This document shows, piece by piece, positions 1 to 7,884 of a DNA stretch of 19,468 nucleotides (position 1 is the stretch's first letter; the number at the start of each line of letters is the position of its first letter). The position numbers were made by a program, and so were the translations under genes. The DNA comes from Sphingomonadaceae bacterium (GTDB lineage: Bacteria > Pseudomonadota > Alphaproteobacteria > Sphingomonadales > Sphingomonadaceae), in NCBI GenBank assembly GCA_016742125.1, contig JACVCM010000054.1, forward strand, positions 1 to 19,468, read 5' to 3'. The notes below the pieces were generated by a model, which saw only the letters and a program-made list of their open reading frames with translations, was not told the origin of the DNA and searched no databases.

Positions 1-1
1 C

Positions 2-370
2 AGGCCTCATAAGCCTGAAGCGCCGATGAGTTACAACCGGCTGTGCCTTGCCTTCCTTGCGCCGCTGATGCTGCGTGACGGTCATATCGACCCGCGCCAT
101 GAACAAAGTGTGGGTTCGCTCGCTGAAAAAGTGACAGTCACTCTCGATAGCAATCCTGACGGTAACGCGCTGTCGCCGCAGCGGCTGGTGGTGACATTAG
201 CGGACGGTTCGACTATCGAACGCCGGATAGATGCCAATCTCGGTAGTCCCGACGCGCCGATGTCGCCCGCGCAGCTTGCCGCCAAATACAGACTCTGCCG
301 GGAACTGGCTGGCGACTGCGATCCGCGCATTTTCGACGATCCCCTATCCTACGCAACGGACCCCAGATGA
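2..370 (+). CDS. MmgE/PrpD family protein, C-terminal part (5' end outside window)
   Basis: The frame is open from base 2, so this is the end of a longer gene; the ATG at 26 is internal. The segment resembles the C-terminal domain of the MmgE/PrpD family (2-methylcitrate dehydratase, cis-aconitate decarboxylase and relatives): an NRLCLAFLAPLML helix followed by a DG turn, then a valine-rich strand (VTVTL), a QRLVVTLADG strand pair, ERRIDANLGSP, and an MSPAQLAAKYRLC helix. Family members usually run about 450 residues, so roughly three quarters is missing, including the active site. Known members dehydrate or decarboxylate small tri- or dicarboxylic acids. The stop overlaps the start of the ligase gene by four bases (ATGA), so the two are probably translationally coupled. 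The family call is fairly safe; the substrate is unknown. Confidence 0.8.
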   Translation, partial: RPHKPEAPMSYNRLCLAFLAPLMLRDGHIDPRHEQSVGSLAEKVTVTLDSNPDGNALSPQRLVVTLADGSTIERRIDANLGSPDAPMSPAQLAAKYRLCRELAGDCDPRIFDDPLSYATDPR

Positions 371-1722
371 GTTTTCCAACCTATTTCGAAGCTTTCGATG
401 CCAAACAGATGCTGGCCGATTATCCGGTCGGCGATGCCTTTACTGCGCGCTATTCCCGGATGTCGCGTGATGAACTGCATGCATTGCAGAATGACCGCTT
501 CCTCAAGCTGATGAAGCGCGGTTGGGAAATTCCCTTCTATCGACGGCTTTGGGGCGCAAAGGGAATCGAGGCGGCCGATATTCGCGGGCCCGAAGAAATT
601 GTGAAGCTGCCGGTTTATGACAAGTCTGATCTCATGACGTCGGTCAACGCCTATCCGCCCTATGGCGATTTCGACGGGCGCGGCAATACGCCTGTCGTCT
701 TTCACACCACCAGTGGCACCACCGGGCGCCCGCAGCCTTTGATGTTCGGGCCGAAGGGCCGCGAAATCACCAATTTGCTAGTCGGCCGCATGTATCGCTG
801 GATGGGGCTCCAGCCGTCGGATGTCGTGCAGTCTGTCTATGGCCACGGCATGATCAACGGTGGGCATTATATCCGCGAAGCAGTGACGCATTTTACCAAC
901 GCGCTGTTCCTGTCTGCGGGAACGGGAATCGAGACGCGGTCGGCTGCGCAGGTCAACCTGATGGCTGATTTCGGCGTGACGGTGATGGTCGGCTTCGTCG
1001 ACTACATCCGCAAGCTCGCCGAAGTGGCGGAGGAAGCCAGGCTGTTCGACCGGATCAAGCTGAAGATGATTATCGGCCATCTCGGCACCGAAGACCGCGC
1101 TTCCACCGAAGCGGCTTGGCACGGGGCGAAGGCCTATGACTGGTACGGCGTTGGCGACACGGGCAGCATCGCAGGCGAAGGACCCGACCGCAACGGGTTG
1201 TATGTGTGGGAAGATGCCCAATTTCTCGAACTGTTGGGCGTTGATGACGGCTTGCCAGTGGCGGCGGGAGACACCGGCGACATGGTTGTCACCTGTCTGT
1301 TCAAGGACGATATCGCGCCGTGCATCCGCTTCAATACGCATGACATCACGCATGAGCTGGACGGGCGCGGCGAGCTCGCGTTCAAGCGCATCGCGGGCTT
1401 CAAGGGCCGCAGCGACAATATGGTCAAGCTGCGCGGCATCAACCTGTTTCCGCACGCCATCGGCGCGCTGATCGAGAAGCGGGGCGATCTGACAGGGGAA
1501 TATGTCTGCACGGTGACGCGCGATGCCAGCCAACGGGACGAAATGACGGTGCTGCTGGAAAGCCGGGGCGGGACTGATGTCGGCGAACTTGCGGCTTTGT
1601 TGCGGCAGGGGCTGAATGTGGAAGTCGGGGTTGAGCTATGCGCGCCGGGGGAAACCGCGGCGCTGACGCAAATCGATGTGCGGCAGAAGCCCATCAGATT
1701 GATTGACAAGCGCGGCCTATGA
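367..1722 (+). CDS. PaaK-like acyl-CoA ligase (phenylacetate-CoA ligase family)
   Basis: A 451-residue adenylate-forming enzyme expected to activate a carboxylic acid to its CoA thioester with ATP in the cytoplasm. The phosphate-binding loop TTSGTTGRP lies at about residues 114-122. It is preceded by the PaaK-type N-terminal region (IPFYRRLW, then KLPVYDKSDLM) and followed by a WYGVGDTGS segment where the family has its Y-G-x-T-E-x-G motif; here the Glu is replaced, so the motif is degenerate. The C-terminal part has RSDNMVKLRGINLFP, the usual PaaK hinge. Length fits the family (about 430-450). The start codon overlaps the previous stop and the stop overlaps the amidase start, both as ATGA. 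The altered motif argues against assuming phenylacetate is the substrate; it could act on another aryl or alkyl acid. Confidence 0.88.
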   Translation: MSFPTYFEAFDAKQMLADYPVGDAFTARYSRMSRDELHALQNDRFLKLMKRGWEIPFYRRLWGAKGIEAADIRGPEEIVKLPVYDKSDLMTSVNAYPPYGDFDGRGNTPVVFHTTSGTTGRPQPLMFGPKGREITNLLVGRMYRWMGLQPSDVVQSVYGHGMINGGHYIREAVTHFTNALFLSAGTGIETRSAAQVNLMADFGVTVMVGFVDYIRKLAEVAEEARLFDRIKLKMIIGHLGTEDRASTEAAWHGAKAYDWYGVGDTGSIAGEGPDRNGLYVWEDAQFLELLGVDDGLPVAAGDTGDMVVTCLFKDDIAPCIRFNTHDITHELDGRGELAFKRIAGFKGRSDNMVKLRGINLFPHAIGALIEKRGDLTGEYVCTVTRDASQRDEMTVLLESRGGTDVGELAALLRQGLNVEVGVELCAPGETAALTQIDVRQKPIRLIDKRGL

Positions 1723-2903
1723 TTGACTTCGAGGCCCTCGAACGCGCCAACGCGCCGCTGAACGCCTTCACCGATTTCGACCGGTCGGCGACAAACGGCG
1801 AAGGACCGCTCGTCGGACTGACCGTTGGGGTGAAGGCTAATATTGCGGTCAAGGGCCTGCCTTGGACTGGTGGCAGTGAGATGTTCCGCAATCGCATCGC
1901 CGAACGCGATGCCGAAGTCGTAGCGCGGTTGCGAAATGCGGGAGCAGTAATAATCGGCGGCCTCAATATGGAAGAAGCTGCACTGGGTGCGAAGACCGAC
2001 AATCCCTGGTTTGGTGCCACGCAGAATCCGCACCGGCTGGGCTATACGCCCGGTGGCTCTTCGGGCGGCAGCGGTGCAGCGGTTGCGGCTGGACTGTGCC
2101 ACGTCGCGCTGGGCACCGATACGATGGGCTCGGTCCGCATTCCGGCGGCCTATTGTGGAATTTATGGCTTCAAGCCTGCGCACTCCGCAATCTCTCAGGA
2201 CGGGCTTGAGATGACCGAGCCATCGCTCGATACCATTGGCCCGCTGGCCCGTGAATTGGATGTGCTGGAGCGGGTGTCGCGGGTTATTTCGGATTTCGGT
2301 GAGGGCAGCGGCGAACGACCCGTCGGATTGATTGCCGGATTGGGCGGAGTGGAATGCCAGCCTTCGGTGCTGGCGGCCTATCATGCAGCCAAGACGGCGC
2401 TTGGAGCAATTGCTGAAATCAAGCTGCCGCACCCACCAACCCGCATTCGCTTTGCCGGTTTCATCCGGGCTTCGCGTTTCCTCGCAGTGCATCTGGCCGA
2501 TGCCGACCCGGCAAAGATTTCTACGTTGCTGGCCAAGCTGATGAGTTATGGACCGAAACGCAGTGAATCTGATCTGGCCGAAGACCGGAAAGTTATAGCC
2601 GAAACCAGAGCGGCGCTCGAAGCAGCCGTTGGAATGCACGGTGCCATTTTAATGCCCACCGCTCCGCAGGTCGCTTTCCCGCATAGCGAGGATGCGCCCG
2701 CCAATCAGGCAGATTTTACCTGCCTCGCCAATATCGCCGGCCTGCCGGCCATTTCCATTCCGGCTGGCTGGAGCGAAGATGGCCTGCCCGTCGGTGTGCA
2801 ATTGGTCGGCAAGACCGGTGACGAAGCAGGACTGTTCGCGCTGGCCCGCAAACTGGACCGGGCTCTTGCCGCCTACCGCCCGCCTGCTAGTTTCGGATAT
2901 TGA
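1719..2903 (+). CDS. amidase-signature family hydrolase
   Basis: A 394-residue protein of the amidase signature family, which hydrolyses carboxamides through a Ser-cisSer-Lys triad. All three triad residues can be placed: Lys39 in VGVKANI, the cis-Ser in GGSSGGSG (about 114-115), and the nucleophile Ser138 in GTDTMGSVRIPA. Two positions differ from the commonest pattern: Ala follows the catalytic Lys where Asp is usual, and Met136 replaces the first Gly of the TGGS stretch near the oxyanion hole. The protein is shorter than GatA-type members (about 450-490) because of a compact C-terminal half. The ATG overlaps the ligase stop (ATGA). In this operon it probably removes an amide from a catabolic substrate, or opens a lactam together with the PuuE-like enzyme; that role is inferred. 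Confidence 0.88.
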   Translation: MIDFEALERANAPLNAFTDFDRSATNGEGPLVGLTVGVKANIAVKGLPWTGGSEMFRNRIAERDAEVVARLRNAGAVIIGGLNMEEAALGAKTDNPWFGATQNPHRLGYTPGGSSGGSGAAVAAGLCHVALGTDTMGSVRIPAAYCGIYGFKPAHSAISQDGLEMTEPSLDTIGPLARELDVLERVSRVISDFGEGSGERPVGLIAGLGGVECQPSVLAAYHAAKTALGAIAEIKLPHPPTRIRFAGFIRASRFLAVHLADADPAKISTLLAKLMSYGPKRSESDLAEDRKVIAETRAALEAAVGMHGAILMPTAPQVAFPHSEDAPANQADFTCLANIAGLPAISIPAGWSEDGLPVGVQLVGKTGDEAGLFALARKLDRALAAYRPPASFGY

Positions 2904-2914
2904 GGAGAAACAAC

Positions 2915-3220
2915 ATGCGTATCATCTGCCTGTTCAATCTGAAAGAGGGCGCGTTTGCGGAGGCCTATGAAGCCTGGGCGCGCGGGACCGATATTCCCGG
3001 CGTCAACGCCTTGGGTTCGGTCCAGGGCTTCACTGTGCACCGCGCGACCGGGCTTTTCGGTTCCGATGCGAAGCCGCCTTATGACTATATCGAGGTGATC
3101 GATATTCATGGCATGGACGCCTTTGTTGCGGATGTGAGCGATCCTGAATTCCAGAAGGTCGCGGCTGCCTTTGGCGAATTCACCGATAATCCGGCCTTCA
3201 TCCTGACCGAGGACCTCTGA
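2915..3220 (+). CDS. HapK/RedY-like small protein
   Basis: A 101-residue protein that I recognise as the HapK (REDY-like) family, named for genes in the prodigiosin-type clusters of Hahella (hapK) and Streptomyces (redY). Visible features are the N-terminal strand MRIICLFNLKEG, a YEAWARGTDIPGVNALGSV helix and turn, VHRATGLFG, a YDYIEVIDI strand, and the C-terminal DNPAFILTEDL. The pattern suggests a small ferredoxin-like alpha/beta barrel dimer, as in DUF1330 and EthD proteins. The start at 2915 is preferred over an in-frame TTG at 2900 because GAGGAG (2902-2907) lies seven bases upstream of the ATG. It follows the amidase by 11 bases and overlaps the SDR start by one base (TGATG). No pigment biosynthesis genes are nearby, so a catabolic role is more likely than pigment formation. 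The exact reaction is not known to me. Confidence 0.82.
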   Translation: MRIICLFNLKEGAFAEAYEAWARGTDIPGVNALGSVQGFTVHRATGLFGSDAKPPYDYIEVIDIHGMDAFVADVSDPEFQKVAAAFGEFTDNPAFILTEDL

Positions 3221-4014
3221 TGCGCTTTGCGGGCAAGACCGTCGTCGTCACAGGATCAGGCCGTCAGAAGGGTCTGGGGCAAGGGATATTGCAGCGCTTT
3301 GCCGATGAGGGCGCGAATTGTGTGGTGTCTGATCTTACCATAGATTCTGAGGCTGAAGCGGTTACCGAGGAAATACGCGGACGCGGGGCGAAGGTTGCGG
3401 TTATCGCTTGCGATGTGTCGGACGCGGCGCAGTGCAGCGCGCTAGTTGAACAATCGGTCGCGGTCTTCGGCGGAGTGGATATCTTCGTCAACAATGCCGG
3501 GATCGGTTTCATGATGAAGCCGATGCTGGAGGTCGACCCGAAGGACTGGGCAACGGTGATCGCGGTCAACCTGTCGGGTGCTTTTTATTGTACGCAGGCA
3601 GCCGCCAGGGCGATGGTAGCTGCGGGCAAGGGTGGACGGATTATCAATATCGCCTCGCAGGCGGCAAAGACCGGCTTCCCGCATCTGCCCGCTTATGTCA
3701 GTTCCAAGCATGGCATGGTCGGGCTGACCCGTGCAACCGCGGTGGAACTCGGCGCACATGGCATTACAGTCAACGCAGTCTGCCCAAATCACGTCACCAC
3801 CGGTCTGGGCGCGCAGCAGAATGAGTATTTTTCGAAGTTGCTGGGTTTCGAGAGCGTTGAGGCCTATCTCGAAAATATGGCAGCGAAAAACCCGATGGGT
3901 CGTCCCGGCCTGCCGTCGGATACGGCGGCGGCATGCGCCTGGCTGGCAAGCGACGATGCCTTTTACGTGACGGGTGAGGCGATCAATGTCAGCGGCGGGG
4001 AGGAAATGCACTGA
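3220..4014 (+). CDS. SDR family NAD(P)-dependent oxidoreductase
   Basis: A 264-residue classical short-chain dehydrogenase/reductase. The nucleotide-binding loop TGSGRQKGLG is at residues 11-20, slightly longer than the usual TGxxxGxG. The acidic residue of SDLT (Asp38) after the second strand suggests NAD(H) preference. NNAG is at 91-94. The catalytic residues are Ser146, Tyr159 and Lys163, with normal spacing. The C-terminal end has the conserved G-E-x-I-N-V-S-G-G. It probably oxidises a hydroxyl to a ketone, or the reverse, on an intermediate of the surrounding CoA pathway. The start overlaps the HapK-like stop by one base, and the stop overlaps the next start by one base. Family assignment is firm; the substrate is open. 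Confidence 0.93.
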   Translation: MRFAGKTVVVTGSGRQKGLGQGILQRFADEGANCVVSDLTIDSEAEAVTEEIRGRGAKVAVIACDVSDAAQCSALVEQSVAVFGGVDIFVNNAGIGFMMKPMLEVDPKDWATVIAVNLSGAFYCTQAAARAMVAAGKGGRIINIASQAAKTGFPHLPAYVSSKHGMVGLTRATAVELGAHGITVNAVCPNHVTTGLGAQQNEYFSKLLGFESVEAYLENMAAKNPMGRPGLPSDTAAACAWLASDDAFYVTGEAINVSGGEEMH

Positions 4015-4880
4015 TGCAGGAAGAACGCATCAACTGGCCGGACGGTGCCAAAATGGCGCTGTCCATCGTCGTCAATGTCGAGGAAGGCAGCGAAATGACC
4101 GTTGCCCGCGGCGACCGCGGGATGGAGCCCGTCGACGAGCTAGGCGTGCATGTGAAATCTCCGATCCGCAACTATTCGAACGAGAGCAATTACCTCTACG
4201 GTATCAAGGCCGGCGCACCGCGCGTCGTCAAGCTGCTGAAGGAGTACGATATTCTTGCCAGCTGGACTGTCGCCGCGCTTAGCCTCGAAAACCATCCCGA
4301 AATCGCGCAGGCCATCGTCGAGCTGGGGCATGAACCTGTCAGCCATGGCTGGCGCTGGGTGCATCAGTTCAAGATGGACGAGACGACCGAACGCGAATTT
4401 ATCCGCAAGGCAGTTGCAAGCATCGAAAAGACGTGCGGCGTGCGGCCTTATGGCTGGTTGTCCCGCTATCTGCTGACCGACAACACGCGCCGCCTGCTGA
4501 TTGAGGAGGGCTTTATATATCATATGGACGATTATTCGGGCGATGTTCCTTTCTGGGATCGAGAGACAGTGCGGGGCAAGCCGATGGTCATCGTTCCCTA
4601 TCAGCTCGACAGCAATGATATGAAGATGTGGACCGACCCGGCGATGACGCCTGACCAATGGCTCATTTATGCCAAACGCAATTTTGACCAGATCTATAAA
4701 GAAGGCGTTGAGGGTAACCCGAAGATGATGTCGCTTGGGCTTCATCTGCGAATCATCGGAAGGCCCGGCCGGATATGGGCATTGCAGGAATTCTTCGAGT
4801 ATGTTCGGAAACACAAGAACGTCTGGGTGACCACCCGTCACCAAATCGCGCAGCACTTCGCAAAGGTGCATCCGGTGTGA
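4014..4880 (+). CDS. PuuE-like polysaccharide deacetylase-family hydrolase (possible cyclic amide/imide hydrolase)
   Basis: A 288-residue protein of the NodB/polysaccharide deacetylase superfamily, closest in motifs to the PuuE (cofactor-independent allantoinase) branch rather than to sugar deacetylases. Matching segments are the SIVVNVEEGSE strand (18-28; PuuE-type proteins usually show NxEEG), GHEPVSHGWRW (105-115) with His111, GVRPYGWLSRYLLTDNTRRLL (142-162), DDYSGDVPFW (172-181), and LGLHLRIIGRPGR near the C terminus. Known relatives open cyclic amides such as allantoin. There is no signal peptide, which argues for a small cytoplasmic substrate instead of cell-wall glycan. It sits between the SDR and crotonase genes with overlaps on both sides (TGATG before, GTGA after). 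Together with the amidase it hints at a nitrogen-containing, perhaps cyclic, substrate; this is inference. Confidence 0.85.
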   Translation: MQEERINWPDGAKMALSIVVNVEEGSEMTVARGDRGMEPVDELGVHVKSPIRNYSNESNYLYGIKAGAPRVVKLLKEYDILASWTVAALSLENHPEIAQAIVELGHEPVSHGWRWVHQFKMDETTEREFIRKAVASIEKTCGVRPYGWLSRYLLTDNTRRLLIEEGFIYHMDDYSGDVPFWDRETVRGKPMVIVPYQLDSNDMKMWTDPAMTPDQWLIYAKRNFDQIYKEGVEGNPKMMSLGLHLRIIGRPGRIWALQEFFEYVRKHKNVWVTTRHQIAQHFAKVHPV

Positions 4881-5629
4881 GTTTGCGGCTCGAACGCGAT
4901 GGCGCCATCGGCCGTATCCTGATCGACAGGCCGGAAAAGCGCAATGCCTTCAACCAGGATATGTGGGAGCAGTTCCCGGTGTTACTCGGCGCAGCGCTGA
5001 TAGATCGCGCCATTCGTGTGGTGGTGGTGCAGTCGTCTACCTCGGGCATATTCTGTGCGGGTGCGGATATCAGCGAGCTGATGGCGCACAAGGATAATGC
5101 CGCGTGGCGCGAGGCCAACCAGGCCGCAATCAACCGGACGCAGCATGAGCTGGCGCGCTTTGCCAAACCGACCATCGCCTTCATCGATGGCGATTGCGTC
5201 GGCGGCGGTTGCGGAATCGCCCTGGCCTGCGACATACGTATTGCAACGGCCAAGTCGCGCATCGGGATTACGCCCGCAAAGCTCGGCCTGGTCTATCCGC
5301 TGCACGATACCAAATTGCTTGTCGATCTGGTGGGGCCGGGGCAGGCGAAGAAGATGCTATATACCGGCGAACTGCTATCGGCCGAGGAAGCTCTGCGGGT
5401 GGGTTTGATCGAGATTATCGACGACAACGCCACCTCCATGGCGCGGCAGATCGCGGCAAATTCGGCGCACAGTACGCACGAAATAAAGGGCTTCGTCCGG
5501 CGCATACTGGACGGTCAGTCGGATGACGATCCGGAAACGAAACGTATCTTTGCCGATGCCTTCACGAAACCCGATTTCATCGAAGGCACCAGCGCATTTT
5601 TGCGCAAGCGGAAGCCCGAATTTAAATGA
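4877..5629 (+). CDS. crotonase-fold enzyme annotated as enoyl-CoA hydratase/isomerase, atypical active site
   Basis: A 250-residue crotonase-superfamily protein. The start is taken as GTG at 4877, which overlaps the preceding TGA (GTGA) and begins the conserved strand VSLRLERDGAIGRILIDRPEKRNAF; an in-frame ATG at 4775 would add about 34 non-homologous residues inside the upstream gene. Oxyanion-hole segments are FCAGADISEL (59-68) and VGGGCGIALACD (108-119). The two glutamates used by true hydratases (Glu144 in GGGCE and Glu164 in PE of the rat enzyme) correspond here to Gly113 and Ala134 (GITPAKLGL). Plain hydration of an enoyl-CoA is therefore doubtful. Other reactions of the fold (hydrolysis, decarboxylation, C-C cleavage, isomerisation) are open. 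The stop overlaps the VOC gene start (ATGA). Confidence 0.9.
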   Translation: MSLRLERDGAIGRILIDRPEKRNAFNQDMWEQFPVLLGAALIDRAIRVVVVQSSTSGIFCAGADISELMAHKDNAAWREANQAAINRTQHELARFAKPTIAFIDGDCVGGGCGIALACDIRIATAKSRIGITPAKLGLVYPLHDTKLLVDLVGPGQAKKMLYTGELLSAEEALRVGLIEIIDDNATSMARQIAANSAHSTHEIKGFVRRILDGQSDDDPETKRIFADAFTKPDFIEGTSAFLRKRKPEFK

Positions 5630-6528
5630 GAGACTTCTTCACCCACGGCCGCATCATCGGCGGTATTGTGACCACCCCGGACCTCGGCGGGGCACTTGAG
5701 GATTATCAAGGCCGGCTTGGATTGAACATGGTCGAGCACGGGAAGCTGGATGCCGATCTTGCCGCAAGCTGGAATTGTCCCAACAGCGCTGGTGCCCGCA
5801 TGGCAACGCTGCAGCCGCGAAGCGGGACGCATTGCTTTATCCGGCTGATTGAGCAGCCGGTTCCGGACGATTTCAGGCCAACCCGCACTTATGGATGGGC
5901 CGCCTTTGAACTGACGGTGCAGGATGTATATGGATGGCCCGATCGGCTGGCGGGAAGCGGCTTCGACATAATCGGGCCGCCCAAGGAAATTGCTGGCCTT
6001 CCCTATTTTGTGCCGATGCAGGTAACCGGGCGCGGGCGCGAGATGATCTACCTTAATGAGGTGCGCGACAACACGCCGACGTCGGATTTGCCCATGGCCG
6101 GTTCGCTGACGGACCATATCTTCATTGTTATCCTCGCCACGCCCGATCGAGAGGCGAACCTTCATTGGCTAACGCAGAATATTGGGCTGGATGTCGGAGG
6201 CACCTACATGCTCGAATATACGATGATCAATAAGGCCTTCGGATTGCCCGACGGCACACAATCGTCGATCACGATGGTGCAGAAGGATCGCCTGCCGATT
6301 ATCGAAGTCGACGATTACCCCGAAGTCGCGACTGTCCGCCCACGAGCGACGGGATGCCTGCCACCGGGCAATGCACTGGTGACGATCGCGGTGGACAGTC
6401 TCGATGCGGTCAAGGCCGACTTTATCGCACCCCCTGCAGTGCGGGGCGGCGTGCTCTACGCGGGCAAGCGATCGGCGACGGTCGTCGGAATGGCGGGGGA
6501 ATTGCTGGAGCTGGTCGAGATCGCCTAG
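5626..6528 (+). CDS. VOC (glyoxalase/dioxygenase fold) family protein, two modules
   Basis: A 300-residue protein that appears to hold two VOC modules (about 8-140 and 160-300). Each starts with a strand followed by a loop-helix: IIGGIVTTPDLGGALEDYQGRLGL in the first and DHIFIVILATPDREANLHWLTQNIGL in the second. The second module keeps a His in DHIF and ends with a Glu-containing strand (AGELLELVEI), both typical metal-ligand positions. The first lacks a His at the matching place, as is common when only one half binds metal. VOC enzymes include extradiol dioxygenases, glyoxalases, epimerases and isomerases; I cannot tell which this is. It is the last gene of the plus-strand operon and its TAG is shared head-on with the oxidoreductase stop (CTAG, 6525-6528). 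Confidence 0.82.
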   Translation: MRDFFTHGRIIGGIVTTPDLGGALEDYQGRLGLNMVEHGKLDADLAASWNCPNSAGARMATLQPRSGTHCFIRLIEQPVPDDFRPTRTYGWAAFELTVQDVYGWPDRLAGSGFDIIGPPKEIAGLPYFVPMQVTGRGREMIYLNEVRDNTPTSDLPMAGSLTDHIFIVILATPDREANLHWLTQNIGLDVGGTYMLEYTMINKAFGLPDGTQSSITMVQKDRLPIIEVDDYPEVATVRPRATGCLPPGNALVTIAVDSLDAVKADFIAPPAVRGGVLYAGKRSATVVGMAGELLELVEIA

Positions 6529-7511
6529 ACCAGCAGCACCGTCGACCCGGTCGTCCGGCGCGCCTCCAGATCCGAATGCGCCTGCACCGCGTCCTCCAGG
6601 GCGTATCGCTGGCCGATGTTCACTTTGATGATTCCCTGCCGGAACATGTCGAAGACATACTCGCTGCCGGCTGCGCGCTCGGCGGCGTGATGGTAATAGT
6701 CGAAAAGTGTGGGGCGTGTATTGTAGAGCGAACCCTTCTGCGCGAGAATGCCAAGATTGACGCCGCCTACCGGCGCGTCTGCATTTCCGTAATTCACGAT
6801 CAGACCGCGCCGTCTTGTACTGTCCAGTGACGTTTCCCAAGTCGCCATGCCGATACCGTCGAAGACCACTTCGACACCGCGACCCTCGGTCAATTCGCGC
6901 ACCTGCTTTGCGACATCCTCGCGTTCATTGCCATAGAGGATGACATGGTCTGCACCGGCCTCGCGCGCCAAAGCGGCTTTTTCGTCATTGCTGACCGTGC
7001 CGATGACACGCGCGCCGACATGTTTCAGCCATTGCACCAGCATCAGGCCGACCCCACCCGCCGCTGCATGGACCAAAACATTCCATTTCGGTTGCACCTT
7101 GGCGCAACGTTCGACCAGAAACTCGGTCGTGCAACCTTTCAATATTCCGGCAGCGGCGACCTCGTCACTGATGTCGTCCGGGACCAGGAACAGGCAGGCA
7201 GCCTCTATATTGCGTGCCGTCGAATAGGCACCGCGTTGCGGTCCGAAAGTGCAGACCCGGTCGCCGACCTTCCAGTCGCGCACAGCTTCGCCCACCGCTT
7301 CGATAACCCCGGCGGCTTCCAGGCCGAGGCCGGAGGGCAGTTCTACGGGATAAATGCCCCGCCGGTGGTAGGTGTCGATGAAATTGAGGCCGACGGCTGT
7401 GTGCCGCACCCGCACCTCGCCCGCGCCGGGCGGGGGGAGGTCGACATCGATCCATTCAATGACGTCGGGGCCGCCATTTGCCCTGATGATTGCGCTGCGT
7501 TCCATGTTCAT
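6525..7511 (-). CDS. NAD(P)H:quinone oxidoreductase, zinc-independent MDR family
   Basis: A 328-residue medium-chain reductase of the quinone oxidoreductase (QorA-like) branch. The N-terminal catalytic domain shows RVRHTAVGLNFIDTYHRRGIYP and GLGLEAAGVIEAVG. The cofactor domain has the HAAAGGVGLMLVQWLK motif (AxxGGVG), and VIGTVSNDEKAALAREAGADHVI follows as the second strand and helix. The Cys/His zinc ligands of alcohol dehydrogenases are not seen. The start at 7511 is chosen because its ATG overlaps the stop of the DUF1330 gene (ATGA) and begins the conserved N terminus; longer in-frame starts run into that gene. It probably reduces a quinone or an activated enone with NADPH. It forms a two-gene operon with the DUF1330 gene, pointing away from the TonB receptor. 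Confidence 0.92.
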   Translation of the reverse strand: MNMERSAIIRANGGPDVIEWIDVDLPPPGAGEVRVRHTAVGLNFIDTYHRRGIYPVELPSGLGLEAAGVIEAVGEAVRDWKVGDRVCTFGPQRGAYSTARNIEAACLFLVPDDISDEVAAAGILKGCTTEFLVERCAKVQPKWNVLVHAAAGGVGLMLVQWLKHVGARVIGTVSNDEKAALAREAGADHVILYGNEREDVAKQVRELTEGRGVEVVFDGIGMATWETSLDSTRRRGLIVNYGNADAPVGGVNLGILAQKGSLYNTRPTLFDYYHHAAERAAGSEYVFDMFRQGIIKVNIGQRYALEDAVQAHSDLEARRTTGSTVLLV

Positions 7512-7813
7512 GCCCCTGATAGTTCGCCTTCGACCAATAGCACCTGACATTCGGCGATGCCATCGCGCAGCTTCTTGACCTCGGCATATTCCGGTGAGTT
7601 CCAGAATGCGAGGGCCGCGGCCTTGTCGGGCCACTCCGACATCACCACCGAGGCACCTTCACCGAATGCCCCCTCCAAGGCCAAAGCACCCGGCGCGCGC
7701 AGCCGGTAACGGCCGCCATATTTCGAAACCAGGGCGGCCGCCGCCTTGCCATATCCGTCGATGAATGCCTCGCGGTCGGCAATCTTGGCGACGATAATCA
7801 TGTAAGCGGGCAT
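7508..7813 (-). CDS. DUF1330 family protein
   Basis: A 101-residue protein of the DUF1330 family, small ferredoxin-like-fold proteins of unknown reaction often found in catabolic operons. The family pattern is visible: MPAYMIIVAKIADREAFIDGYGKAA at the start, YGGRYRLR, a SVVMSEWPDKAAALAFWNSPEY strand-helix, and a closing VLLVEGE strand. The ATG at 7813 is preferred because GGAG lies upstream on the minus strand and this is the normal family N terminus. It is the first gene of the minus-strand pair, transcribed away from the palindrome at 7885-7904, and overlaps the oxidoreductase start by four bases. Its fold may resemble that of the HapK-like protein in the facing operon. Confidence 0.85.
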   Translation of the reverse strand: MPAYMIIVAKIADREAFIDGYGKAAAALVSKYGGRYRLRAPGALALEGAFGEGASVVMSEWPDKAAALAFWNSPEYAEVKKLRDGIAECQVLLVEGELSGA

Positions 7814-7884
7814 GTCGTTACTCCGGCTGCGCTCCGATTGTTGCATAATAGAGACAGCCACGCGACATCGCTCGAGTCAATTCA

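Noticed and set aside
1134..2639. Long open frame on the minus strand opposite the ligase and amidase genes
   Set aside because: It is antisense to two well-supported genes, crosses their junction, and its translation has no recognisable domain; long antisense frames are common in GC-rich DNA.
4775..4876. N-terminal extension of the crotonase gene from ATG 4775
   Set aside because: It would overlap the PuuE-like gene by about 100 bases and adds residues not seen in the family; GTG at 4877 fits the GTGA coupling pattern.
7512..7634. N-terminal extension of the quinone oxidoreductase
   Set aside because: Runs through the DUF1330 coding region; the start at 7511 overlaps its stop in the ATGA pattern used elsewhere in the locus.
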